DNA of 64,000 bases. It comes from Deltaproteobacteria bacterium (GTDB lineage Bacteria > Desulfobacterota > Desulfobulbia > Desulfobulbales > Desulfurivibrionaceae). The position numbers and the translations under genes are program-made. The notes under the pieces were generated by a model that saw only the letters and a program-made list of their open reading frames with translations, was not told where the DNA came from and searched no databases. Of this stretch, positions 32,331 to 40,419 are shown piece after piece. Numbering within the stretch: the first letter of the stretch is position 1; the number at the start of each line of letters is the position of its first letter. The DNA lies in assembly GCA_021802775.1 (NCBI GenBank), contig JAJZRJ010000010.1:1-64000 (forward strand), in the 5' to 3' direction.

Positions 32331-35300
32331 GCCAGGCCGGCGTAACGCTCACCATCGACGGCCGGCCGGTGACCGCCCTGGCCAGCGCCACCATTATGGA
32401 GGCGGCCGCGGCGGCCGGCATCGAGATCCCGCATCTTTGCCATCTGCCCGGCCGGGACGATTCCAGGCGGCCCTGCCTGCTCTGCCTGGTGGAGGCGGAC
32501 GGCCAACAGCTCCGCTCCTGCCGTACCCTCGTGCAGGAGGGCATGGCGGTCGAGACCGCGACCCCGGCCCTCAAGCGGCACCGGGCCGAACGGCTTCGGC
32601 AGCTGGCCGCGGTCCATTACGGCGACTGCAAGGCGCCCTGCAGCCTCACCTGCCCAGGCGGCATCAACGTGCAGGGCTATGTCCACCTGGTGGCCCAAGG
32701 GGAGTACGCGGCGGCCCTGGGGCTGATCCGGGAGAAGAACCCGCTGCCCGGCATCGTCTGCCGGGTCTGCCCACGGTTCTGCGAAACCCGCTGCCGGCGG
32801 GTGCTGCTCGACGAGGCAATAGCCATCAATCATCTCAAGCGGTTCCTGGTGGAGTATGCCGAGCGGCATGAGCTGCCCGCCGAGCGGTCGGGCGCGGCCA
32901 CCGGCCACAACGTGGCCATCGTCGGCGGCGGCCCGGCCGGGCTGGCCGCTGCCCATACCTTGCGCAAACAGGGCCACAGCGTCACTCTCTTCGAGGCGAA
33001 AACCGAGCTGGGCGGCATGGCCCGTGCCGCCATTCCCGCCTTCAAGTTGCCCCGCAAGGCGCTGCAACGGGAGATCGATGCCATCGTGGCCATGGGGGTG
33101 CATGTCCGGGCCGGCAAGGCCTGGGGCCGGGATTTCACCCTGGCCGATCTGCGGGCTCAGGGATTCAAGGCGGTGTTCATCGCCACCGGCATGGGCCGCC
33201 AGAAAACCCTGAACGTTCCGGGCGGCGGGATGGCCCTCGACGGTCTCGATTTCCTGGCCCGGGTGGCGGAGGGCAACCCACCGCCGCTTTGTGGCAAGGT
33301 GCTGATCGCCGGCGGCAGCAAGGTCGCGGTGGAGGCGGCCCGCTGCGCCATCCGGCTGGGCGCGGCCGAGGTCACCGTGGTGTACGACCGTTCCCGCCTT
33401 GAGATGGCGGCCCATCAGCGGGATGTGGCCGAGGCGGAGAAGGAGGGGGTGCAGTTCTTTCTCATGGCCGCGCCGCTCGCCATCCGCCAGGATGGGCCCG
33501 GCGCCGCTTTCACGGTGGATTTGGCCCGGACCGTGCTTTCCGAGGCCGATGCCGCGGGAATCCGCAAACCAATGCCGGTGGCCGGCTCCTGTCTCGTGTG
33601 GAACGGCGATGCCGTGATCAACGCCCTGGGCCAGGAAGCGGACGGCGGCTTCCGCGCCTTTGGCGAACTGGAGGCCGGCCTTGAGCTGACGCCCCGCCTG
33701 ACCATCAAGGCCGACCCCGCCACCCTGCGCACCAACCTGCCCGGCATCTATGCGGGCGGCGAGGCGGTCAGCGGGCCGCGTTCGGTGATCCAGGCCGTGG
33801 ACGCCGGGCGGCGGGCCGCCGAGACCATCCACCGGGAACTGGCCGGCGATTCCGACCAGCCCGCGGATGGCCGCTTCAACTTCAGTCGGGGCAAGAAGTT
33901 TGAAGACGTGGACCTGCGCAACTTCGAGGGATTTGCCATCCGCTTGAGCGAACAGATGCCGGCCCGGCCGCCGGAGCGGCGCATCGGCGATTTTGCCGAG
34001 GTGGAACTGGGATTCACCGAGGAGATGGCCCGGCGCGAGGCCTCGCGTTGCCTGGCCTGCGGCTGCCAGGGTCTGGCCAAGTGCGAGCTGCGGGCGCTCT
34101 GCCGGGACCATAAGGTGGCAGGCACCGTGGCACCGGACCGCCGTCTGGCCGTGCCGGACGCTACGCATCGCTTCATCGCCGTGGACCCCAATCGCTGCGT
34201 GGCCTGCCACCGTTGCGAACGGGTCTGCGAGTTCGGGGCCTTTGCCATTTCGTACCGGGAGGAAGAGGGGCGGCTCGCCGACATCTCCCTGGCCATCGCG
34301 GAACACTGCGTCTCCTGCGGCGCCTGCGTCGATGCCTGCCCCACCGGCGCGCTCACCAAGAAGCAGCTCGGTTTGCCGCTGCTGCCGGGCGAGGCCACGA
34401 CGGTCCAGAGCGTTTGCGCCTATTGCGGTACCGGCTGCGCCATTGAACTCCAGGTCAAGCAGGGGGTGCTGGTGGAGGTCAAGGCCCCCCACGCCGCGCC
34501 GCCCAACCACGGCGACCTCTGCGTCAAGGGCCGGTTCGGCTTCGATTTTTATCGCCATCCCGAGCGGCTGACCCATCCGTTGATCCGGGAGCGGCTCGAC
34601 GAGCCTTTCCGCCGGGCCACCTGGGAGGAGGCCCTCGACTTCGCGGCGCGCCGCTTTGCCCACCTCCGGGAGACCTGCGGCCCCGAGGCGCTGGGGGTAC
34701 TCTCCTCCTCCCGTTGCGAGAACGAGGTCAACTATCTGGCCCAGAAGTTCTGCCGGCTGGTGTTCAAGACCAATTCGGTGGACAACTGCGCCCGCGTCTG
34801 CCACGCCCCGTCGGTGAGCGGCCTGCGCATCGCCCTGGGTTCCGGGGCGGCCACCAACTCGTTGGCGGACATCGAAGGGGCCGAGGTGCTGCTGGTCTGC
34901 GGCTCCAACACCAGTGAGGCCCATCCGGTGGTGGGGATGAAGGTGCGGCGCGCCGTTCGTAACGGCGCGAAACTCATCGTCATCGATCCGCGCCGCACCG
35001 AGATGGCCGCCCTGGCCGACATCTGGCTGCGGCTCATTCCCGGCACCAACGTCCTGCTGCTGAATTCGCTGCTCCACGCCATCCTGGACGAGGGGCTGGA
35101 AGACCTGGAGTTCATCGCCAGCCGCACCGAGAATCTGGAGGCGGTGCGAAACCATGTCCGCCATTACGCGCCCGAGGTCGTGGCGGACCAGACCGGGGTC
35201 GAACCGGCGCTGGTGCGGGCCGCGGCCCGCCTCTACTGTGCCACCAGGAAGGGCATGATCATCTACGGCCTCGGCGTCACCGAGCACCGCAACGGCACTC

Positions 35301-36430
35301 AAGGGGTGATGGGGCTGGCCAACATCGCCCTGGCCTCCGGCAACGTCGGCCGGCCGCACGCCGGCATCAGCCCCCTGCGGGGCCAGAACAACGTGCAGGG
35401 TTCCTGCGACATGGGGGCTTTGCCCTATGTCTTCCCCGGTTATCAGGATGTGGCGGACGTCGGGGCCAGGGAGCGGCTGGGTCAGGCCTGGGGCGGCGAA
35501 TTGCCGGCCAGCCAGGGACTCACCGAGCCGGAGATGTATAACGCCGCGCAGGAAGGGCGTTTCAAGGGGATGTATCTCATCGGTTACGATCCGCTCCAGA
35601 CCCAGGCCGATGTCACCAATATCCGGGCCGCCTACGCCCAGATGGAGATGGTGGTGGTGCAGGACATCTTCTTCACCCGCAGCGCGGAGATGGCCCACGT
35701 GGTGCTGCCGGCCGCCTGTTTCTACGAAAAGGACGGCACTTTCACCAACGCCGAGCGCCGGGTGCGCCGGATCAGGAAGGCGGTGGCGCCGCCCGGCGAG
35801 GCCTTGCCCGATTGGGAGATCACCTGCCGCCTGGCCAGGGCCATGGGCTACCCCATGCGCTACGACGGCCCGGCCAGGATCATGGAGGAGGTCGCCGGCT
35901 GCACCCCGATCCTGGGCGGCATCCGCTACGAGCGGCTGGAGGGCGAGGGGCTGATCTGGCCCTGTCCGGACCGGAACCACCCTGGTACCCCGATCCTGCA
36001 CCGGGAGAGCTTTACCCGGGGCAAGGGCCGTTTTTCGGTGCTGGCCAACGTGGAGACCCTGGAACGGCCCGACGGCGAGTACCCGTTCATCCTGGTCACC
36101 GGCCGCAGGCTTGCCCATTACAACAACGGCACCATGACCAGGCGCTGCCAGGGGCTGCTCGCGCTGGAGCCCGAAGAGGCGGTGGAGGTGCATCCGGACG
36201 ACGCGGGGTGGTTGGGCATCAAGGATGGCCGCCGGGTCATGGTGATGTCCCGCCGGGGCGCCATCGAAGTCGTGGCCAGGGTCACGGCGCGCAGCCGGCC
36301 CGGTTCGGTGTTCATGGCCTTTCACCATGCCGACCCCCTGGTCAATCTGCTGACCAGCCCCGGCGTGGACGAAATCGCCGGCACCCCGGAGTACAAGGCC
36401 TGCGCGGTGCGAGTGGTGCCGGGCACCTGA
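32327..36430 (+). CDS. Multidomain formate dehydrogenase: 2Fe-2S / GltD-like / ferredoxin / FdhA fusion
   Basis: This 1367-residue protein joins four modules. Residues 1-80 are a NuoG-like [2Fe-2S] domain (IPHLCHLPG, RPCLLCLV). Residues about 100-560 are a GltD-like flavoprotein with N-terminal Fe-S Cys (CRVCPRFCETRC) and FAD site NVAIVGGGPAGLAAAHTL. Residues about 570-690 hold CLACGCQGLAKC and two [4Fe-4S] motifs (CVACHRCERVC, CVSCGACVDAC). The rest is a molybdopterin FdhA: CAYCGTGC cluster, and active site RVCHAPSV with Cys825 where many homologues have Sec. The GltD-like part predicts NAD(P)H chemistry. Overlap with mvhD (ATGA) and nearby hdrA indicate one bifurcating complex. Formate specificity is inferred; a related molybdo-enzyme is possible. 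Confidence 0.87.
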   Translation: MSQAGVTLTIDGRPVTALASATIMEAAAAAGIEIPHLCHLPGRDDSRRPCLLCLVEADGQQLRSCRTLVQEGMAVETATPALKRHRAERLRQLAAVHYGDCKAPCSLTCPGGINVQGYVHLVAQGEYAAALGLIREKNPLPGIVCRVCPRFCETRCRRVLLDEAIAINHLKRFLVEYAERHELPAERSGAATGHNVAIVGGGPAGLAAAHTLRKQGHSVTLFEAKTELGGMARAAIPAFKLPRKALQREIDAIVAMGVHVRAGKAWGRDFTLADLRAQGFKAVFIATGMGRQKTLNVPGGGMALDGLDFLARVAEGNPPPLCGKVLIAGGSKVAVEAARCAIRLGAAEVTVVYDRSRLEMAAHQRDVAEAEKEGVQFFLMAAPLAIRQDGPGAAFTVDLARTVLSEADAAGIRKPMPVAGSCLVWNGDAVINALGQEADGGFRAFGELEAGLELTPRLTIKADPATLRTNLPGIYAGGEAVSGPRSVIQAVDAGRRAAETIHRELAGDSDQPADGRFNFSRGKKFEDVDLRNFEGFAIRLSEQMPARPPERRIGDFAEVELGFTEEMARREASRCLACGCQGLAKCELRALCRDHKVAGTVAPDRRLAVPDATHRFIAVDPNRCVACHRCERVCEFGAFAISYREEEGRLADISLAIAEHCVSCGACVDACPTGALTKKQLGLPLLPGEATTVQSVCAYCGTGCAIELQVKQGVLVEVKAPHAAPPNHGDLCVKGRFGFDFYRHPERLTHPLIRERLDEPFRRATWEEALDFAARRFAHLRETCGPEALGVLSSSRCENEVNYLAQKFCRLVFKTNSVDNCARVCHAPSVSGLRIALGSGAATNSLADIEGAEVLLVCGSNTSEAHPVVGMKVRRAVRNGAKLIVIDPRRTEMAALADIWLRLIPGTNVLLLNSLLHAILDEGLEDLEFIASRTENLEAVRNHVRHYAPEVVADQTGVEPALVRAAARLYCATRKGMIIYGLGVTEHRNGTQGVMGLANIALASGNVGRPHAGISPLRGQNNVQGSCDMGALPYVFPGYQDVADVGARERLGQAWGGELPASQGLTEPEMYNAAQEGRFKGMYLIGYDPLQTQADVTNIRAAYAQMEMVVVQDIFFTRSAEMAHVVLPAACFYEKDGTFTNAERRVRRIRKAVAPPGEALPDWEITCRLARAMGYPMRYDGPARIMEEVAGCTPILGGIRYERLEGEGLIWPCPDRNHPGTPILHRESFTRGKGRFSVLANVETLERPDGEYPFILVTGRRLAHYNNGTMTRRCQGLLALEPEEAVEVHPDDAGWLGIKDGRRVMVMSRRGAIEVVARVTARSRPGSVFMAFHHADPLVNLLTSPGVDEIAGTPEYKACAVRVVPGT

Positions 36431-36435
36431 AACAC

Positions 36436-36466
36436 GCCGCCCGGTCTCGTCGGGAGGCCGGGCGGC
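36436..36466 (+). terminator. GC hairpin after the formate dehydrogenase gene
   Basis: GCCGCCCGG (36436-36444) and CCGGGCGGC (36458-36466) form a perfect 9-bp stem with a 13-nt loop starting 5 bp after the stop codon. There is no T-run, so it may be an RNA-stabilising end or a pause rather than a full intrinsic terminator. Confidence 0.45.
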
Positions 36467-36515
36467 AACGAACCGATGGGCCGCGGCCCGTCACAGCGGA
36501 ACAAGGAGAAGAACC

Positions 36516-36866
36516 ATGCTCACGGTAACGGAATCGGCAGTCAGGAACTTCAAGGAGTATCTGAACAAGAACAGGATCGACTCGCCCATCCGGGTGGCCA
36601 TGCAGAGCAGCTGCGCCGGGGTGGGACTGGGACTGGCCCTGGACTCGGAAAAGCCGGCGGACAGGATCTTCCGGGAAGGTGGCCTCACCTTCCTGGTGAA
36701 CGAGGGGGTCTTTGCCAGCACCGGCGCCATCATCGTGGATTACGTGACGCAGACCTCTGGCTGCGGCTGTGGCGGGGGCGGCGGCTTTGCCATCACCCCG
36801 GAAAAGAAACTGGCCGGCGGAGGCTGTGGCGGCGGTTCCTGCTCCACCGGCTCCTGCGGCTGCTGA
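36516..36866 (+). CDS. IscA/HesB-like Fe-S protein with Gly/Cys-rich tail
   Basis: This 116-residue protein has the HesB/IscA fold pattern with Cys33 in MQSSCAGVGLGLAL and the C-terminal pair in TSGCGCGGGGG. It adds an unusual tail rich in Gly and Cys (GGGCGGGSCSTGSCGC). HesB-like proteins with Sec at the first Cys position are a known selenoprotein family; here the codon is TGC, so it is the Cys form. It may carry or assemble Fe-S clusters for the upstream Fe-S-rich complex, which is inference from position. Confidence 0.85.
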   Translation: MLTVTESAVRNFKEYLNKNRIDSPIRVAMQSSCAGVGLGLALDSEKPADRIFREGGLTFLVNEGVFASTGAIIVDYVTQTSGCGCGGGGGFAITPEKKLAGGGCGGGSCSTGSCGC

Positions 36867-36972
36867 CCTCAATTACTTCAAGGCCCGGGGCGTGCCGGAA
36901 AAGAAGCTCTTCATCCTCACCGGCGGGGTGGACAAGTGGCCGTACCGCACCATGCTGGAGGCCGGCAAGTAA
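36866..36972 (+). pseudogene. Rhodanese C-terminal remnant
   Basis: In a frame different from the IscA-like gene the sequence reads DLNYFKARGVPEKKLFILTGGVDKWP followed by YRTMLEAGK and a stop. This matches the end of single-domain rhodanese proteins (a GGVDxW-type final helix). The catalytic-Cys part and start are missing, so only a 3' fragment remains. Confidence 0.6.
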
Positions 36973-37001
36973 AGGGGAATGTTCGGCGCCCGGCGGCTGG
37001 T

Positions 37002-38603
37002 TCAGGGTCGGGTGCCGAGCGCCCGGCGGCAGGCGATGGCGAAATCTTCCGGATAGTGGCCGTTGATAAAGCGGAGCTGCGCCTCGCTGAAGGCGCCCAT
37101 GGAATAGGGCAGTTTCGGCAGCAGGCTGTAGAGCAGGCGCTGGTCGCGGTCCGGGTGGTCGATCCGTTTCGAGTATTCGATGCTGGTGACAAGCCGGGCT
37201 CCTAAAGAGGCCAGGGCCTGCTGGGCCAGGAGCAGGGCCTGGTCGAGGCTGGCGCGGCAGGCCGAGTCCGCCTCGACGATGTTTCCCACCTCCTGCTTGG
37301 TCATGATCTGCACCTCCCATTGCGACACCTGGGCCTTGGGCACGAAGAGGAGCACCTGGTCGTTTTCGTGGATGACGAGGTTCGCTTCGGCATCGCGGTT
37401 GTCCATGCGCTGGTTGGCGCGGATCGCGGCGAGATAGCTGGCAAAGAAGCCCTGGCCGGTTTGCTCGCGGAAGCGGGCGCAGCATTCGGCGACCTGATCG
37501 CCGGAGGCAAAGGCGGGCAGGGCCGTGGCCGGAGTGTTGCCGCTGTAATAACCAGCCGCCTGCGGGGCCACCAGGGCGTATTGCTGGTGGATCTGCTGGT
37601 GCGAGGCATGGAGCCGGTAGCCGCTGCCGGCAAAATCGAAGCCGAAATTCCAGCCCCAGAGAATGCCGGTATAGGGCAGGGTGCCGGGCGCGATGGCGGC
37701 CAAGGCCGCCACGATCTGCTGCCGTAATTCCTCCAGTTCCTTAACCGTCAGCCCGCGGCGGCTGGCGTTCACGTTGATTCCCAGCATTTCGGCCGCTCGC
37801 ACATAGGTGCGCTGGTAGTAGAGGTGGCGCAGGCCAACCATGTCGGCCAGGGTGAGGTCGCTGATGTTATAGCGCACCGCGTCATCCGCCATGTTGGCTG
37901 CATAATGGCCGCCAGGGATGTAGGAATTGCGGCGGAGATACTCGAAGACGTGGGTGGCTCCGCCAGCTTCGCCGTATTCACCGACGATCTCGCTGCCCCC
38001 TTGGGCGCCGGGCCGCAGCACCATCACCTTTTTATAGACATCCGGCAGGGCCGGGTTGTTCGCCACGGTCTCGAAGAGATCGGGGTTGGTAATCACCGGC
38101 CGGAAGCCGGGTTTGCCCGTTTCGTAGCGCAGGCCAGTGGGATCGCCGTTGGTATCGTGGGTCAGACCGCAGCTCATCTCGGCCAGCAGCGCGCATTCCA
38201 GCGGATCGGTCGAGGTGGCGGCCAGGGTCACGAGCAGGGGTTGGGGCAGGTTGCGGAGGAATGCCTGCCGGTTCTCGCCGGCGAGTTGGCTGAGGGAAAC
38301 CGGCTCCGGGGTCGGCAGCCGGATGGCGGTCGGATCGGCGGCCTTGGCCTCGGCCCACGACCTGCTGATGTAGGTGGTGCCGCGGAAGGCAAAGGGGTTG
38401 GCGATCTCGTAGACCCAATCCGCCTCCGCCACGCTGATGTCGCCGGCGGGGAAGTTCTTGGCGTTGTCGAGTACGGTGGTATCCGGCAGGGTGCCCAGGG
38501 GGGCGCGGTGGTCCTGCGCGCGCAGGTTGCGGACTGTATAGGCCGGCTGGTGGATGCCGAAGACAAAGCGGCCGTCAGGGGTGACACAGGTGCGCAGCGG
38601 CAT
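37002..38603 (-). CDS. GalT/HIT-superfamily-like protein of unknown function
   Basis: I do not recognise a named family for this 533-residue protein. The segment GYRLHASHQQIHQQYALVAP around residue 335 resembles the His-x-His-x-Gln site of HIT-superfamily transferases such as galactose-1-phosphate uridylyltransferase, and the later HENDQVLLFVPKAQVSQWEVQIMTK resembles the second GalT HIT repeat. A conserved end, LLPKLPYSMGAFSEAQLRFINGHYPEDFA, follows. It would then be a nucleotidyl or phosphoryl transferase. It starts 2 bp after thiD on the same strand, so the two may be co-transcribed. The assignment is tentative. Confidence 0.55.
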   Translation of the reverse strand: MPLRTCVTPDGRFVFGIHQPAYTVRNLRAQDHRAPLGTLPDTTVLDNAKNFPAGDISVAEADWVYEIANPFAFRGTTYISRSWAEAKAADPTAIRLPTPEPVSLSQLAGENRQAFLRNLPQPLLVTLAATSTDPLECALLAEMSCGLTHDTNGDPTGLRYETGKPGFRPVITNPDLFETVANNPALPDVYKKVMVLRPGAQGGSEIVGEYGEAGGATHVFEYLRRNSYIPGGHYAANMADDAVRYNISDLTLADMVGLRHLYYQRTYVRAAEMLGINVNASRRGLTVKELEELRQQIVAALAAIAPGTLPYTGILWGWNFGFDFAGSGYRLHASHQQIHQQYALVAPQAAGYYSGNTPATALPAFASGDQVAECCARFREQTGQGFFASYLAAIRANQRMDNRDAEANLVIHENDQVLLFVPKAQVSQWEVQIMTKQEVGNIVEADSACRASLDQALLLAQQALASLGARLVTSIEYSKRIDHPDRDQRLLYSLLPKLPYSMGAFSEAQLRFINGHYPEDFAIACRRALGTRP

Positions 38604-38605
38604 GG

Positions 38606-39430
38606 TTATTTCCTTCTGACGAGATGGTGGTGCAACGGGCCGGCGCCATGGCCAATGGTAATGGCGGCGCTCTGTTCGATGAGTGTTGCCACAAAGAGGC
38701 CGGCCTCCTGGAAGGCCTGCTCGTAGGAACCGGTCAGGGCGTGGCAGGCGGCAAAGGCCGCGGCAAAGGTGCAGCCGGTGCCGTGGAGGTTGCGGCTGGC
38801 GATACGGGGATGGCGGTGCTCCGCGGTGGTCAGCGTTCTGCCGGCACTGCGCTGGCAGAGCAGGTCGATGATCTCGCCGGCAGCCTCATCGCGGTGGCCG
38901 CCGGTCACCACCACGGCCGCAAGCCGTGGATGGCGTTGGAACAACGCGGTTACCGCGGCCACGATCTCCTCTGTCGAGGGACAAGGCGATCCAGACAGTG
39001 CCGCCAGTTCCGGCAGGTTCGGAGTGAGGACCGTGGCGCGGTCAAGCAGGTGCGCGAGAGCGGAGCGGGCGGCGTCATCGAGCAGGGATTGGCCCGCTCC
39101 GGCCCGGAGCACCGGGTCGTAGATCACCTCGCCGTGAAAATCCTGGAGCGTCTCGGCAATGGCCGTGGCAATGGCCGCGCTGCCCACCATGCCGATCTTG
39201 ACGTGGCTTACCGGCAGGTCGTCGAGCACCGCCCGGATCTGTTCCTGCACCAGTTCCGGCGCCAGCGGGGTGAAGGAGCGTACCCCCATGGTGTTCTGCA
39301 CGGTGAGGCAGGTGATGGCTGCCGCGCCATAGACGCCGAGGCTGGCGAAGGTCTTGAGGTCCGCCTGGATACCGGCCCCGCCCGAGGGGTCGGAGCCGGC
39401 AATGGAAAGAATCACCGGGGGCGTGGCCAC
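38606..39430 (-). CDS. thiD: Hydroxymethylpyrimidine/phosphomethylpyrimidine kinase
   Basis: This 274-residue ribokinase-fold enzyme performs the two phosphorylations of HMP in thiamine synthesis. Motifs are [66 protein letters not shown] and [15 protein letters not shown] with the catalytic Cys/Gly loop. The start is GTG at 39430 ([13 protein letters not shown]), the family N-terminus; the longer open frame runs into slyD. Ten base pairs separate it from slyD. Confidence 0.92.
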   Translation of the reverse strand: MATPPVILSIAGSDPSGGAGIQADLKTFASLGVYGAAAITCLTVQNTMGVRSFTPLAPELVQEQIRAVLDDLPVSHVKIGMVGSAAIATAIAETLQDFHGEVIYDPVLRAGAGQSLLDDAARSALAHLLDRATVLTPNLPELAALSGSPCPSTEEIVAAVTALFQRHPRLAAVVVTGGHRDEAAGEIIDLLCQRSAGRTLTTAEHRHPRIASRNLHGTGCTFAAAFAACHALTGSYEQAFQEAGLFVATLIEQSAAITIGHGAGPLHHHLVRRK

Positions 39431-39440
39431 GGCAGCCCTG

Positions 39441-39947
39441 TCAGTTGCAACCTTTGCAGGATGAGGGGGCGCAGCCGCCGGTCTGGGGCGAGCAGCCGCA
39501 ACCGCTCGCCGGCCGGCCGATGGACTGGAGGGTGAGGGTGAAGGTGAGGGCCTGGCCAGCCAGGGGGTGGTTGAAATCCACGGTGACCCTGGACTCCGCA
39601 ACCGCCGCCACGGTGGCCGGCACCTGCTGCGGTTTGCCCTCCTGTTCCATGGTGAGACCGAGGACCATGCCGCGGCTTAGTTCCCGCGGGCCGAAGGTGT
39701 CGCGCGGCACCTCGATCACCAGCTCCTCGCGGCGGGGACCGTAGGCCTCTTCTGCTGAAAGGGTGATGATCCTGGTCTCGCCGGTTGCCATGCCGACCAC
39801 CGCCTGCTCGAAGGCGGGCATGACGCTCTGGTCGCCGATCCGGAAGGAAAGCGGGCCGGTCTCTTCGGAAGATTCGAAGGTCTCGCCGTTGGCGAGTTGA
39901 CCGCTGTAAAGGATGGTCACGGTGTCGTTCTGCCGGGCGCGTTGCAT
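39441..39947 (-). CDS. slyD: FKBP-type peptidyl-prolyl isomerase SlyD-like
   Basis: This 168-residue protein has the SlyD layout: a split FKBP domain ([44 protein letters not shown]), an inserted chaperone flap, and [17 protein letters not shown]. The C-terminus is a short Cys-rich metal-binding tail, [20 protein letters not shown], in place of the His-rich tail of E. coli SlyD. SlyD aids folding and nickel delivery to hydrogenase in other bacteria. It leads slyD-thiD-GalT-like on the reverse strand. Confidence 0.92.
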   Translation of the reverse strand: MQRARQNDTVTILYSGQLANGETFESSEETGPLSFRIGDQSVMPAFEQAVVGMATGETRIITLSAEEAYGPRREELVIEVPRDTFGPRELSRGMVLGLTMEQEGKPQQVPATVAAVAESRVTVDFNHPLAGQALTFTLTLQSIGRPASGCGCSPQTGGCAPSSCKGCN

Positions 39948-40049
39948 GCTCTATAAACTCCTGCTGCGGGTTGGTATCGAAAAGGTCGCGCGAAGCGAAC
40001 CGCTATTATGCCCAAAGTTCGGTGAAAAATCAACCAGATAATGGGGCGG

Positions 40050-40202
40050 AACAGTCCGTTGAAAAACGGGCTGTTGGCACCACAGGGACGTGGTGCCGAA
40101 TTTTGCCGGCCCGAAAGGGCCAAGAAATTCGCGAGGTTGGCCAAAGCGCCTTTGGCCAACGACAGTTGAAAAAGCCAGGGATGGTTTTTTCAACGGACTG
40201 TT
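40050..40202. repeat. 153-bp nested inverted-repeat element
   Basis: The ends are a perfect 17-bp inverted repeat, AACAGTCCGTTGAAAAA (40050-40066) with its complement at 40186-40202. Inside are further stems: AACAG.CCGTT-GAAA-AACGG.CTGTT (40050-40075), GGCACCAC/GTGGTGCC (40076-40097), GGCCC-GAAA-GGGCC inside GAATTT/AAATTC (40098-40130), and GTTGGCCAAA/TTTGGCCAAC (40136-40160). No protein is encoded. The right end supplies the TAA stop of the small membrane protein at 40201. It looks like a MITE or a highly folded RNA. Confidence 0.75.
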
Positions 40203-40416
40203 AGAAGCGGTCGCGGAGGAGCTTGAGGCCGAGAATGAGAAGCGGCAGCAGGTGGAAACAGAGGTCGAAGATGTCCAGCGGCCGCCGCAGCGTGCCGTTT
40301 TTCAGCATGATGAGCTTTTCCGCCACGTGCGGCATGGGGAAGATGGGGGCAATGAGCATGAAGCCCGCGATGAGCAGGAGCAGGGGATAGGAAATCTGGT
40401 CGAGAAAGGCCAACAT
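40201..40416 (-). CDS. Small two-helix membrane protein
   Basis: This 71-residue protein has two hydrophobic segments, YPLLLLIAGFMLIAPIF and DIFDLCFHLLPLLILGLKLL, separated by a short loop (PMPHVAEKLIMLKNGTLRRPL). GAGGT precedes the ATG at 40416, which begins 4 bp after the stop of the larger gene upstream. Function unknown; likely inner membrane. Its stop codon lies in the end of the inverted-repeat element, so the C-terminus may have been altered by insertion. Confidence 0.7.
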   Translation of the reverse strand: MLAFLDQISYPLLLLIAGFMLIAPIFPMPHVAEKLIMLKNGTLRRPLDIFDLCFHLLPLLILGLKLLRDRF

Positions 40417-40419
40417 AAA

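Noticed and set aside
34799-34801. Selenocysteine codon in the formate dehydrogenase active site
   Set aside because: The codon is TGC (Cys825), not TGA, despite the adjacent tRNA-Sec gene.
31955-36328. Very long open frame (1457 codons) on the reverse strand of the fdh gene
   Set aside because: It is a GC-rich mirror of the forward gene, with no family similarity; the same holds for the reverse frame at 28005-31202.
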